DNA from: Cryoendolithus antarcticus
Lineage: Eukaryota > Ascomycota > Dothideomycetes > Cladosporiales > Cladosporiaceae
DNA: 64,000 bases
Direction: 5' to 3'
Assembly (NCBI GenBank): GCA_002077065.1
Contig: NAJO01000032.1
Location: 457,463-521,462 of the forward strand
Every line of letters begins with the position of its first letter. Position 1 is the stretch's first letter. A program made the position numbers and the translations under genes. Below the pieces are notes generated by a model that was given only the letters and a program-made list of their open reading frames with translations, had not been told where the DNA came from and did not search any database. Of this stretch, positions 20,400-31,940 are shown piece by piece.

Positions 20400-23300
20400 T
20401 CACTGCCCGTTGATCGCAGCCTTCGATCGACTCATCCTCGAGTTCATGAACGCGAAGAAGCTCACAGGCGAAGCTGATGTGCCCATACTATAGATGAACC
20501 TGCTTGCCAGGAAGGAGCCGAAGATGGCTTTGAGGTAGTTGATCGGCACCTGTACATCATCGAGTCAGCAATCGTGCTCTTTGCATCGCAATCAGGACGG
20601 AGACACTCACCCTCTCCATAATCTTCTCCAGCCCAACCTGCTGCAGCAAAAGCTGTGGCAACGCATCACTCAAGACACTCCTCCGCAACTCAACATTATC
20701 CCACAGCTCCGTAGCCTGCAACTCCTCGTCCATCCTTGTGATAGCCACACTCAATCGATCACTCAGAATACTCCTGCTCTCCCCTGTCGCCTCACCCTCC
20801 CGCCACAAAACCTCAAACTCCAGCCTTGCGTTTTCCCGAATGGTAGCCTGCACTTGCCTCACGTACTCTTCGTAGAACGCCGGCACAGTCCCATCAGGGC
20901 GGACACACATGTGTTCTATAAAGCCCGCGTCGTCGAAGGACAGCGAGGCCAGGACTTCGAGAGACGACGATGTAACGCCGCCTTTATTCGCGGAGGCGTC
21001 TTTGAAGATCACCGTGCCGGCCTTCTCCAGGCGGAGCTTGGCTTCTTGCGTGATGAACAAATTCGCGCCTTCAACGATGTACGGGATGCAAGGTTTGCCA
21101 GCTTTGATCAGCTTCGTGGCGGTCGAGAAGTCTATGCTCTCTGGTCTGCCGCCGCAGGGAACGAAGATATCGTAATGTTCTTGGTTGCGGAGGTGGAAGG
21201 TGTTGCGGAAGGTGGTGCCGTTGTTGATGACTTCGCCGGAGGGGAGGGTCAGATTGGAGTCTTCTACTAGGACGCGGTAGCCTGCTGAGGAGAGCTTGGA
21301 GGCGGCGAAGTCTGAAACCATCTTCCGGTTCTTTGCTAGACGGAGGAGCTCAGTGCGGTCTAGACCATTGGGATCGACGAGTACGCCGGAGCCGTCGACG
21401 ATGGCCACGTACTTCTCGTTGCCGAGAAGGATCTCATTGGAGCCCAGGTCGCCATCTGGACCGCCAGTCTGCAGCTTGCGGACCTCCCGCTCGTCAAGAT
21501 TGAGCTTGCGGTAGATGCCTAGTACGTACTCACGCACACTAAGCGTAGTCATGCCGTAGCGATCGTGGGGGATGCCGCCAAGCTTAGGGGATTTGCCCGT
21601 GAAGAAGGACTTCCACCAAGGTGCGCCGCGAATGCGAGCGTGCTCTGTTGCCCAGTCGACGAGATCGGCGGTGTTCTCATCAGGACCCATAAACAGGATC
21701 TCCTCTTTGCCGTGCAGATCGACGATCGGATCCTTAATGCCAGGGCTTGTAGGTGGTAGCAGCAGGTCCATGACTGAGTCGATGTACTTCTCGAATGCTA
21801 CTCGAGCCTTGTCTTGGTGAAGAAAGTCAAGTAAGATAACACCCTTGCTGCCGCCTTCGGGGATATCCTTGTTCTTCTTTTGTTGAGTATTCGCCAAATT
21901 GTAGTTCTCGTCGAACATGGAGCGGGCGTTGATGCCATACGCTTCGCGGCTCCTAGACTTGACAATGCGAATGCCACCACGCGCGATGTCGCGGAAGCGG
22001 AGATGGAAGCCTCTGAACTCCGAGCTGATCACTAAAAACATGCCGTAGAGTGGTTGAGGATATTCCTCTACTGGCAAGAAGGTGGGGTTTAGTCGGAACG
22101 ACAGAGCGACTTTGGTGGGTGTGTAGAAGTTTGTCTTCAGCACGGAGCTGTTGAAGACGCGGAAAGCTGTCATAACCATCTCGTGATGCTCGTTGACGGC
22201 GGTCTTTGAGATGAGCGTAGCCAGCTCGGAGTCTGTAAGTGCCCTGTCGATCGTCATCCGCTGATACGAGAGAGTCGGGAGGAAGTTGTCTTCCTCACCA
22301 CGCGTCTGAACGTAATGCGTGTTGGCGAAAGCTAAGTACAGCGGGCGGACTAGAACAGGGTACTGGTTGATGATCTCGAGGATGTAGTCTGCGGTGAAAG
22401 TCTCGTTTCTCAGCCGCTTCTTCAGCTTGCCCAGAATCTCGGCGTGTGCATTGTTGTTGCTGTCGAGCATCGTTGCCAGTGTGTTATACTCGCTACCCAG
22501 ACGATTGAGGAAATGCTGCACGAAGATCCAGACGCAATGGGCGTATATCGACTCCTGCAACGACATCTTGCCGGCGATGAAGTGCGCCTGAAACTTGTTC
22601 TGTGGTATGCAGTACAAAAGTGATATCTCCTTGGTGATTTGGTGGATGCTGGCTTCTATCGGAGGGTGCTTGCTCGAGCTGTTTGGCGAGGGTCTGAGGT
22701 AGATCGACATGATTGTGATTCCGTTTGAGAACTGCTCGACGTACTTCCTCGAAGACGTCAGGCCGTAGTAGTGATAGAGGTTGCTCAACGCAGAGAACAA
22801 GCCCAACGCACTACCTTGCTTGAAGCCCACGATGAGTCGCTTCTCTCGCTGACCCTCGACGTCGTACATATCGATCACGGGTCCAGTTCGCTGGACAGCT
22901 TGATCCATGATTCCCTGGTACACCTGCTTCGTGTTCTTCGTGGTCTTCTGCAAGAATCTCTCATCTCCAAGCACTTCAATCCTCGTCTCGCCCACTTCGG
23001 GAGTCTTGTTCTTGAAGCTCGCCTGGTACACGAAGTAGCACCGAATCGACTGCACTGCCGCATCCGAGCTCGTAGCCCTGAATGTCTCCACTCGGAAGCT
23101 CTTCGCGCCTCGGCTGCCATCCAGATACTTCGTCTCCAGCCTTTCCTCGTACTTCGGTCCACCAGCGTTGGTGATTCCTGGCGTGCTCGTATCGATGTAC
23201 ACCGCATGATCTACATCCTCCTTGTCCAGCTGGATCTGGATCGGTCCGTCTCCACCTCCTCTGGCATAGGCAGCCACCTTCGCAGCCCAAAGCGAATGAA

Positions 23301-23646
23301 TGTGACTCGCAATCGCCGCTACACTCTCTGTGCTGAAGTACATATCGTCGATCCCCAGAGCGTTGTAGAACCATTCCGTCTCGGTCTTCACGAAGTCTTC
23401 TGGGATGAATTCGGCAGCATCTAGCTCGGTCATGACATCCTCCATCTGCTTCGCTTTGCCCTCGAACTTGGGTGCGACATAGCCGCTGCCGCTCTCATGC
23501 AGTACGTGCGGGTTGGGAGAGCCTGGCACACCGAGATGTGTGGGCTGAGGGGAGGGGTGTCTGGAGGGTTCGCGGATGACGGTGTCGAGTAGCTTGTTGT
23601 GCGGCTGTGTGGTGCCATTTGCGCCGTTCGGTGTAAGTGAGGCCAT
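20400..23646 (-). CDS. GDH2: NAD-specific glutamate dehydrogenase, large fungal type (1061 aa)
   Basis: Catabolic enzyme: oxidative deamination of glutamate to 2-oxoglutarate and ammonium with NAD+. Exons 23646-20611 and 20549-20400; the 61-nt intron near the 3' end (donor GTGAGT, acceptor CAG, phase 0) replaces a premature end by VPINYLKAIFGSFLASRFIY, which matches the family C-terminus. Family blocks: FRDIARGGIRIVKSRSREAY with ARSMFDENYNLANTQQKKNK (dehydrogenase core), GGSKGVILLDFL, NEKYVAIVDGSGVLVDPNGL, CGGRPESID, and VEGANLFITQEAKLRLEKAG followed by FKDASANKGGV (NAD domain). Length agrees with the 115-kDa class. The gene is usually under nitrogen and carbon control; I saw no decisive GATA cluster upstream. 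Confidence 0.96.
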
Positions 23647-24470
23647 GGCTGCAGATTCTGCTCTCGAGGAGCTTGGTAGTAGGTGCGTGAAGTCCGGAAT
23701 CTCAGTCCATGGAATGTCTTCCTGAAGGAAATCTGACAGAGTCAGGAAAGCGGCGATTTAGTAGTACTGTCGGTTCGTCAGAGTCTTACGAGTAGATCGT
23801 CACGCTTTGAGGCGGCCCGCCACGTATAAGTATAGCTTTCTAATACCTCAGCCTCCGAGTGCTTGGGAGGGTCTCAAGCAAGACAGCCTTACCACCCAAT
23901 CGCGGGAGTAAGCTCTTATCAAAGGCGGTGACACGGGAGGAGGATTGTGGAAAACGGTGCAAGGAGATCTTCGCTCAATACCTCTATACTGTGTTGTGGC
24001 AGGCGCTGCTCTTCGCTACCAACCACTCGCGTGCTATTCGTAATAACAAGGTCATCAGCTGTTCTGCGATAAAAACATCGCGGCAACAGTCGGCACAGTA
24101 CGAGCTTGGTGCCGCTAGCAACATGCGCCTCCTCGGCCACGCATCCGGTACCTGAATGCGAATGGAATCGGGTGAGCCGTGCCTGCAGATCACTTCCAGC
24201 ACACGAGACCTGCGCCGTGGCGTCTTCTCACGTGCACCACAAAAGTCACGATGCTGCATTGCAACGAATCGATACTGCGGGCATGACACATGGCGACCAT
24301 GGTACGGACACATGGGTACATCGTTACGTCAAACTCTGCCGTCAGGAACCAAGCCACAGCTGCCACAACTCCTACTCCGTGTACGCGAGCAGGTCATGGC
24401 AGCTCTCACGCACTTGTCGGGCCGGTAAGACCAATGGCTTCATTGTTCCACAGATTCTTCTTCTGGTCCA
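23647..24470. other. Intergenic, upstream of GDH2
   Basis: 824 bp between the GDH2 start and the hexosaminidase stop, both minus strand. No supported gene. Confidence 0.45.
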
Positions 24471-26258
24471 CTACAACGCACACTGCGTCCCGTTCATAGT
24501 ACAGAATGGCATCTGAATCGGCTCCGCCCTCACTCCCCTAGCCACAAGTCGTTCCCTCATCTCACTCAACCTGGGACTCGCTGTAATCTGACTCCGATTC
24601 TGCCCAAACTCGTCCTTAGCCCCCGACCACAACACCTCTCCCGCCGCGCAAGCCCGCGGCCAGACCATCTGATCCAAATTCACAGCATCAGTCTGCTCGC
24701 TCCAAATATGCGCTTCTCCACCAACGACGAACTGCGTTGCGTTCGCAGGAACGCCAGACAGCGGATCGTAGGAGTACATCACGCGCCAGTTGTGGCGAGG
24801 AGAGCAGTAGTCTGGGTAAGGCCAGTACTGGGCTGAGGAAGCGCCGGGGCGGAAGTCGAGCCATTGTCCTTGACCGCAGTCGAGGTACCAGTAATTGTAA
24901 TTGCCGGCTATGACTCTGTAGCCTTTGCTCGCTATGGCTGCGACGTTCTCATCGCTTTGCCAACTGTTAATCAGCGTTTGAGAGGGGAGGGTAAGGTTCC
25001 AGGTTAGTAGCATTTCTTCCCAGACCAGGGGTGTAAAGTTCGCGGATATGATCTGGGCCATGTTGCGGTCCATGAACTTCTGCATCAGAGGTTGCAGTAT
25101 CTCAGTGGAGTTCGAGCCGACCGTGTCGTCGAGGTTGTAGGCGTTGAGATTGACCTCGTCGCCGCCGAGGTGGAAGTATTGGGTCAATGGCTTCAGACGC
25201 GGAAGCAAATCCTCGAACAGCTTCTCCAAGAAGTCGTACACAGCAGTCGAGTCCAGCTTGAGCGTGCCAGACGGCGGCTCAGCAGCATAGGTATCCCAGT
25301 CCGGCAAGACTTCGAACGCAGCAATCAGCTCCGGATGACTGAATGCAATAGACGATGTGTGACCGGGCTGATCAATCTCCATCACTACCTGCACACCTAG
25401 CAACGAGCCGTACTCCTGCAGCGCCCTCACATCCTCGGGTGAGTACTTCTGGAACGCAATATATGCGCCCTTATCTGCCAACTCTGGCATCGACGGGATC
25501 TCCAAAGGCCAGGACTGCGAGTCTGTGATGTGCCAGTGCAGGCGGTTGAACTTGCTGTAAGCTAAGGCGTCAACAGTGCGGTACAAGTCGACCATCGGCT
25601 TGAACGTCCGCGAAGTGTCGACATTCAGACCTCGCCACGCGAACTTCGGGGCGTCGGTAATTGACACAGGTGAGAAACTCGTGTATGCCCCGCCATCAGT
25701 GTGCTCGAAGAAGAGCTGCGTGAACGTCGTCAGGCCGTACGACAGTCCGATAGAGGACGAAGCTGTGATCGTGACATCGCCGCTCTCCGTCACGGTAAGC
25801 TTATACGCCTCACTGACGCTTCCCAGCGCAGGCTTGAGGATATCTGCAGGATCCGTGGCGTTCTGCTGGAGAGAGATGCTCTTGATGAAGACCTTGTCAT
25901 TGCAGTCCGGCTCGAAGTCCGAGGATCTTGGATGGAACTTCCACGGTACGAACAGCTTCCCGAACAGTGTATCATGAGTCCTCTGGATCGCATTGGAAAC
26001 GATCTGATGTGTAGCTGAGCCGTTCCCACTCCAGGACGGGCGGTAAGCGTTCAATGATGTCTGTAAGGAATGAGATGAGTGAGGGTCAGGCTGGCTGCCC
26101 GCCAGAGGAGATTCAAGTACCTGTCCCGCGCCATTGTAGGTGATCTTGACACTTGGCTCGATCCAAAGCGTTGTGTTCCCGTGAGTGTAGGTAGACGGTA
26201 TTGGCCAAATAGCCCAAGCAGTGGGAAGGTAGAGGATACTGGTAAGTAGAAGCCGCAT
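24471..26258 (-). CDS. Secreted beta-N-acetylhexosaminidase, GH20
   Basis: Releases terminal GlcNAc from chitin oligomers and glycans, outside the cell or in the wall. The N-terminus MRLLLTSILYLPTAWA is a clear signal peptide. An N-terminal GH20b-like domain follows, then the catalytic barrel: WRGLNVDTSRTFKPMVDLYR, FNRLHWHITDSQSWPLEIPS, and the catalytic Asp-Glu pair in YFHLGGDEVNLNAYN. Trp residues lining the site appear in LINSWQSDENV and EAHIWSEQ. The tail ends MPFCTMNGTQCAL with two Cys. A 60-nt intron (26120-26061; GTACTT to CAG, phase 0) is likely: removing it deletes 20 residues that do not look conserved and leaves 575 aa. As it is stop-free and a multiple of three, reading through it also gives an open frame of 595 aa. 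Confidence 0.93.
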   Translation of the reverse strand: MRLLLTSILYLPTAWAIWPIPSTYTHGNTTLWIEPSVKITYNGAGQVLESPLAGSQPDPHSSHSLQTSLNAYRPSWSGNGSATHQIVSNAIQRTHDTLFGKLFVPWKFHPRSSDFEPDCNDKVFIKSISLQQNATDPADILKPALGSVSEAYKLTVTESGDVTITASSSIGLSYGLTTFTQLFFEHTDGGAYTSFSPVSITDAPKFAWRGLNVDTSRTFKPMVDLYRTVDALAYSKFNRLHWHITDSQSWPLEIPSMPELADKGAYIAFQKYSPEDVRALQEYGSLLGVQVVMEIDQPGHTSSIAFSHPELIAAFEVLPDWDTYAAEPPSGTLKLDSTAVYDFLEKLFEDLLPRLKPLTQYFHLGGDEVNLNAYNLDDTVGSNSTEILQPLMQKFMDRNMAQIISANFTPLVWEEMLLTWNLTLPSQTLINSWQSDENVAAIASKGYRVIAGNYNYWYLDCGQGQWLDFRPGASSAQYWPYPDYCSPRHNWRVMYSYDPLSGVPANATQFVVGGEAHIWSEQTDAVNLDQMVWPRACAAGEVLWSGAKDEFGQNRSQITASPRLSEMRERLVARGVRAEPIQMPFCTMNGTQCAL

Positions 26259-27007
26259 GATAGCGATTTACAGATGTGTAGAGAAGACCAGGTAGGTCAC
26301 TCGGAACCCAGTCCAGGTAAAACAATGGCTTATGTACTCAGGTCTATTCGCATGGCACCCCAGCTCATCTTGGTACTACGGGCCTCCTGCTATTACGGCC
26401 CAATACTAGTGCTAGCAGAAAGCTGCGGGGTCATGTTGTTGATGTTACTCTGTGGATGTCTCACACCGCATGAGGTGGAGTCTGTTCTGACGTACGGTGC
26501 TCTGCTAGTAGGATGCAGAACCAGCTTACTTGCCTAGCGATTTGCCTTATCTCTGCATCGCATCGCATCGTGTCCGTGTGCATGTGCTTGTACCGACCTC
26601 GGAAGCGGGTGTGATTGTTGCTGCAGTTGTACAAGGACGTGAGACAGGCACAAAAGTCAAAAGAATTGACGGAAGGCGCCACGATCGAGCTTGCCTGTTG
26701 CCATGACATAAATTGCCGACGCGACTCGACAAAAGTCAATTGCCAAACGTTTTTGAATAAACAGCCTGTTCCTATCAGCTGTCAAGCAATAATTCAAGCA
26801 CGACTAGTCTTACGGATGAGGTTGCACATGAGGTCGTCTCGACGGGAGCCCTGCAGTGCAACCTGATAGCCGAGTCCGCAACGCCCACCCCTGCACCACA
26901 AGCCGGACGACTGCATTGTACATGTGAGCCCCATCTCACGAGGCTGCTTTTTGTACATGTGCTCGGACGGTATGTCGTGTTGCACTTTACGACCTGCTGA
27001 GAATACA
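26259..27007. other. Intergenic, upstream of the hexosaminidase gene
   Basis: 749 bp with the GH20 upstream region and the 3' flank of PRO2. No supported gene. Confidence 0.45.
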
Positions 27008-28459
27008 CTACAAGGTCAATTTCTTGTGCGTGTACTGCCTTCCACCGCTCCCATACATGGCTGCACCCTGCCCACTGCCCGCGAGACGATACTCATGAAT
27101 CATCAATCCCTCCAGTCCCACAGGCCCCCTTGCATGCACTTTGTTGGTGCTGATGCCAACCTCTGTGCCGAAGCCAAACCTCATACCGTCGCAAAATCGC
27201 GTGCTGCAGTTCCAGAACTTGCACGCAGAGTCGACTCCATTGCAGAAGCGGTCTGCAACGTCTCTGCTCGCTGTAATGATTGCGTCTGTGTGATGAGAGC
27301 CATGCTCGTTGATGTGGTCGATAGCTGCATCGACTGCGGATGTTGAGCCATTGGGTTTCGAGGGTATAGTGCGTATGGCTACAACAAGGTCGAGGAACTC
27401 GGTTGCAAAGTCTTCATCGTTGGCAGCAGTGATGTACTGATGAGTGCTCGAATCCAGCTTCGACTCTAGCGCTTCTTTCGATGCCGAATCGCAGCGCAGA
27501 CTCACGCCTTTAGCAATTAGAGCTGATGCAACGTCTGGCAGCACCGTGCTCAATACATCTTCGTTCACGAGCAACGTCTCCACCGCATTGCACGCTGCCG
27601 GGTAGTCCGTCTTCGAATCGACCACAACATTCACGGTCATCTCTTTGTCAGCGTCCGAGTGAATGTAGAGACTACATAGACCGTCCGCATGACCCATAAC
27701 GGGCATGTGTGCTTTGCGCTGGCAGTAGCTGACCAGCTCGTTCGAGCCACGCGGGATCACTAAGTCGATGTACTTGCTCAGCTCCAGTAAGGAGTCGATC
27801 GCATCACGGGTAGCTACCAATTGTATCGAGTCGTTGGGAACCTCAGTCCTGTCCAGTGCTTTCGAGATGACCGACGCGATGACCTTGAAGGACTCTGTTG
27901 ACTCCTTCCCACCCTTGAGGATAGCTGCATTCGCCGACTTGATCGCGAGCGATGCGATGTTTGCAATGACTTCAGGCCGTGCTTCGAAGATGATGAGGAG
28001 CACACCGATTGGACACGTCTGTCGTTGCAGGATGAGGCCGTTGTCAAGCTCTGTTCGTAAGTCCACCCTGCCGACTTTGAACAGTCAGCAGGGTGAGCAA
28101 GCTGAAAGAAAACTGTGTTGAGGGAGAAAGACAGGAGAAAGTGTAACGGTCTACCTACCTGGGTCGTCGAGGTCTCTGACATCTCGTATGCCCTGCAGCA
28201 TGTCGTCGAATTTGCCTGGTCTTGAAAGATCGAGTCTCTTGACTATGCTAGGGTTCAGCTTGCCGTCCTTCGCAGACTGCTTTGCAAGCTCGAGATCTTT
28301 CGCGTTGGCAGCGAGAATGTCGTCTCGTGCAGCAGCAAGTCCATCGTAGACTGCATCCAGTGCACTATTCCGCGCTGCTGTAGACAGTGTTGCCAGCTTT
28401 CGTGAAGAAGTCTTCGCTGCACGAGCAGCCTCTTCGGGCGAAGCGTTAGTGAGCGACAT
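27008..28459 (-). CDS. PRO2: Gamma-glutamyl phosphate reductase (ProA type), 455 aa
   Basis: Second step of proline synthesis: NADPH-dependent reduction of gamma-glutamyl phosphate to glutamate semialdehyde. Exons 28459-28159 and 28074-27008; the 84-nt intron (donor GTAGGT, CTGAC branch, acceptor AAG) restores RDLDDPVGRVDLRTELDNGL. Family blocks: CPIGVLLIIFEARPEVIANI, ILKGGKESTES, DLVIPRGSNELV, and VVDSKTDYPAACNAVETLLV with the catalytic Cys at about position 262. The C-terminus GTEVGISTNKVHARGPVGLE followed by GQGAAMYGSGGRQYTHKKL is close to the standard family ending. It is divergent from the GH16 gene with 451 bp between starts. Confidence 0.96.
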
Positions 28460-28910
28460 TACAACCTGGTGTTCTCCTCACTGCCTGCTTCGTTATGATA
28501 TTCAAAAGGATCTCCACGACCTGCGTGAAAGCGGACGAAATTGTATGGAAGACTCACATTTCGGCATCGAAAGTGCTGCGGGCTTCTAGCGCGCGGGACA
28601 CACGCGTTTCCGCTCCGCAGCCACAGCCGCTGTCCAGCCAACCACCTCGACCAGCCATCTTCTCTTCCCGCCAACAAATCACCACGCTCCAACCCTGCAA
28701 CTAGCAAGCAGTAGCCAGCATACAACCCGTCAGCACACACATTGTGACGCATCCAGTCTATGAAACAGTAGGTGGCTGGTCAGAAGCCTAGCCTTTGCCA
28801 TAAGGTGTTTCCTTCCCTCGGGATTTCCTACATGCACACCCGCCTTTCTGTGTTCACTTACATCCGAAGGCACCTTCAGCACAGCAAACATCCTTCGCAG
28901 CATCACTACA
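28460..28910. promoter_or_regulatory. Divergent promoter of PRO2 and the GH16 gene
   Basis: 451 bp between start codons on opposite strands. No named motif is asserted. The two products (proline synthesis and wall crosslinking) give no obvious reason for shared control. Confidence 0.45.
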
Positions 28911-30485
28911 ATGCTCTCGATCACAAAGATGCTCGCCATGCGGTCGTCATTGCGACTAGCAGTCATGGCTACCATCACAGCAATCCTCTTCGCGGGACCA
29001 TCATACCAGCAGACCTACAGCTCCTGCAACCCTACACAACAGACTTGCCCGGGAGACATTGCACTTGGCCGTGCGACAGCAGTGGACTTCCGGTCTGGAC
29101 CCTCGAGCGAGTTCACAGCACAAGGCAACCCGACGTACGACTCGAACGGCGTCTCTTTCACAGTTGCCGGGCCGGGACAAGCACCACAGCTTAACTCGAA
29201 CTGGTATATCATGTTTGGTCACGTAGAGGTGGTCATGAAAGCAGCGCCAGGGAGAGGCATTGTCAGCTCGTCGGTACTGCAGTCAGACGACCTGGATGAG
29301 ATAGACTGGGAGTGGCTGGGCGCACAGAACGACCAAGTGCAAAGCAACTATTTCGGCAAGGGTCAGACGACGACGTACGACAGAGCTGCGACACATGCAG
29401 TCAGCAGCACACAAGGCAGCTTCCATACGTATACGATTGACTGGACGGAGAACCGCGTCGTCTGGCAAATCGACGGGACAACAGTGCGAGTGCTCAACGC
29501 GAATGAGGCCAATGGCCAATTCCCTCAAACACCTATGCAGTTCAAGCTTGGCGCATGGAGCGGAGGTGATCCAGGCAACCCAGAAGGCACAGTCAGCTGG
29601 TCTCAGGGTCCCACAGACTACTCCACCGGCCCCTTTACAATGGTCGTCCAATCCTGCTCAGTGGTCGACTACTCCACAGGTACGAAGTACACCTACGGCG
29701 ACACCAGCGGCGCTTGGTCGAGCATCATGTCCGAAGGTGGCGCCGTGAATGCCAACGCGGGCGCAGCGAGCGGTACCAATGCTGCGGCACCAGCCATCAC
29801 CTCCATGTCGAATGGCAATATTGTGCCATTTTCGGGGACTCACCGAAGCGACTCCAGCAACGCTGTCACACCGAGTGTCTACCCCTGGATTCCACAAGCA
29901 ACGACCCTCAGTTCAGCGACAGTCTCCTACACGACTCTTCCCGGCCTTCCTTCAGGCTGGACAATCAGTGGCTCAGGCAAAGTGGTACCGCCTGCCAGCG
30001 CTGCGCCAGTGAGTAAGTCCCTAACCCCACATATCCCCAGCACAGTGCACGCACAGCTATACATGAACGTCTGCTAACAACATGGTCAGTCGACGTCCCC
30101 TCCAGCGCTCTTCTCATACTCCTCAGCAGTCTCTGCAGCGGGCTTCTGCTCGGCTTCCGGATATGAGCTTACCACTGGCTACGACCAACGAGGTTTCCTG
30201 ACGACAGCATCGGTACCCATCGGCATCTCGACGGGCTTCGATGATCGTGGGTTCGCCACCACAATATACCCGAGTAATTGCGTAGCGAGAAATCTGCCTA
30301 TGGCTGCGGGTGATATGCTGGGGACCAACAGTGCAGTGACAAGTGCAGCTACTACGACAGGAGTTGTGGCTGTCACAACTGTGCCAGGGAAGTCTGAAGG
30401 GAAGAGATATGCCGCAGCGTGGATGGGCAGTGGCGCTGCTGCTGTAATGGCGGTTGGGTTTGCGGCTGTAGCTGCTATTGCATAG
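28911..30485 (+). CDS. GPI-type GH16 cell-wall transglycosylase (CRH family), about 497 aa
   Basis: CRH enzymes link chitin to beta-glucan at the outer face of the plasma membrane. Exons 28911-30008 and 30090-30485; the 81-nt intron (GTGAGT, CTGCTAACA branch, CAG, phase 0) lies behind the catalytic domain. The N-terminal hydrophobic stretch (LRLAVMATITAILFAGPSYQ) is a signal peptide; two in-frame ATGs (28911, 28929) and one more nearby make the exact start uncertain. The catalytic motif DEIDWEWLG lies at about 127-135, with YTIDWTENRVVWQIDG and the Trp-rich PMQFKLGAWSGGDPGNPEGT behind it. A Ser/Thr/Ala-rich stalk follows. Exon 2 carries a doubled motif (GYDQRGFLTT and GFDDRGFATT) and ends in a hydrophobic Ala/Val tail typical of a GPI signal. 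Confidence 0.88.
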
Positions 30486-31940
30486 AGAGGATCGGGAAAG
30501 AGGTGGCCAAGTGCTGGTAGCCTTCTGCATGGTGCGGCGTGTGAAAATGCGACACGGGAAAGACCTAGATACCCTATTGAATTGTACTGCATCTTTACAT
30601 CAAATGGTTCGTGTGTCATCGCTTCACTGTCACGCAGCTGTCTACGTACTCGGATGAGTGCAAGAGTCTGATCGATAGCCACGAGAGCGCCATTGAGATC
30701 GTCACGCGACGTTTCAACACACGTGACGACGTGCACTCCGCGCGATCTCTCTGTTTACTTTCACCACGCCACTCTCGTCATCACGTTGAAACCCTCGAAC
30801 TCTGCCTTCCCACGAGCCTGCAACTACTCCCGATGATCGACGCGTTGTCAAGCCCGGCACACGGCATCCCTCGTCCAGGGCATCGGCATCGGCAGCAGGG
30901 CTGTCAATCGAAGACACGCAGGGCTCAATGCGGGCAAGGCGCTCAGATTTTGAACGTGCGTCGAAGTTTGAGTGGTGTTCCACGGGAGGGTGTAGGGTCT
31001 TGACGGGATTGGCAATATTGGGGAGAAGGGGAGGCTGGTGGGATCGAGAGGGTGATGATGTAGATGGTGACGTTGTGGTGTGATGATGGGACGATGGGTG
31101 TGAATCGAAGAGATGGACGGGTGATGTTGATTTCGAGGTAAACAAACCAGGGCTTGGTGGCGAAGTCGTGAAGACTTACACTCGTACACGCAAAAGGTGA
31201 CGAATACAGCGTCCAACAGCCCTCTCCACACCGTGCTGCACACTGTGATACATACATGTACGCAGGGTCTCATAGTCGCGTGAGCATGCGACGTGGCCCT
31301 TTGATCTTGGTAGAGTCAGCCGTTCTGAGATCTCGTGGCGGTGGATCGGTTTCGTGATTGGCGCGGAAGCTTCCGTCAAGTCCCTTCCCTGAGAGAACAG
31401 TCTCGCGACGCAACTTCCACGTGAGACTACGCCGATCACCATCAACAACATCGACTTCACGTCTCCTACGACTAAGCGTGTACAGTCTCGCATACTCCGC
31501 CGCTATCGTACATACGCTGTCCATACCTCCGGAATCCTCACCACTGTACACACACTGCCGCGCAGCACCTGACGCGTGTGTACACCGCACTGCATTCCGC
31601 AGCTTCAGCACACCCTCGACGACATTCGCACGATCAGCATTGTCCATTCTTATCGCATTGTCTCGAGCACGTTCCCGCCACCTTTGCATCATCGACACCG
31701 CACCTGGTTTTGAGCGCACACCATTTCATTGCGCCTCCCGCACTGCGACACGCGACTCTGGAAATCGAGTGAGACCGCCACAAACCTGTTGCCTGAAAGG
31801 AGACCTCACTGCATAAGTCGTCGCCTAAAAGAGCGGACTTGCGACATTGGCGCACCCGAATGGCTAGGCAGTCATAGTACATAAACAACAGTGCGCCCTT
31901 CATCCGCACCGACCTCGACATCGCGGCCCCAGATGCCGCC
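30486..31940. other. Long upstream region of the Wee1-like gene
   Basis: 1,455 bp without a supported gene. It is rich in short low-complexity frames (His/Ser/Pro-rich on the minus strand) that look like by-products of composition. Such a long upstream region in front of a cell-cycle kinase could hold a long leader or distal control elements (inference). Confidence 0.4.

Noticed and set aside
20539..21270. 243-codon plus-strand frame opposite GDH2
   Set aside because: It is the antisense shadow of a well-supported enzyme gene and has no independent feature.
24471..30485. A wall or nitrogen gene cluster (GDH2, GH20, PRO2, GH16)
   Set aside because: The genes are single housekeeping or wall genes on mixed strands with no regulator or transporter among them; adjacency alone is not evidence of a cluster.
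30714..31273. Minus-strand His/Ser/Pro-rich open frames before the Wee1-like gene
   Set aside because: Two overlapping frames show the same low-complexity bias, with no start context, domain or splice support; most likely a product of base composition.
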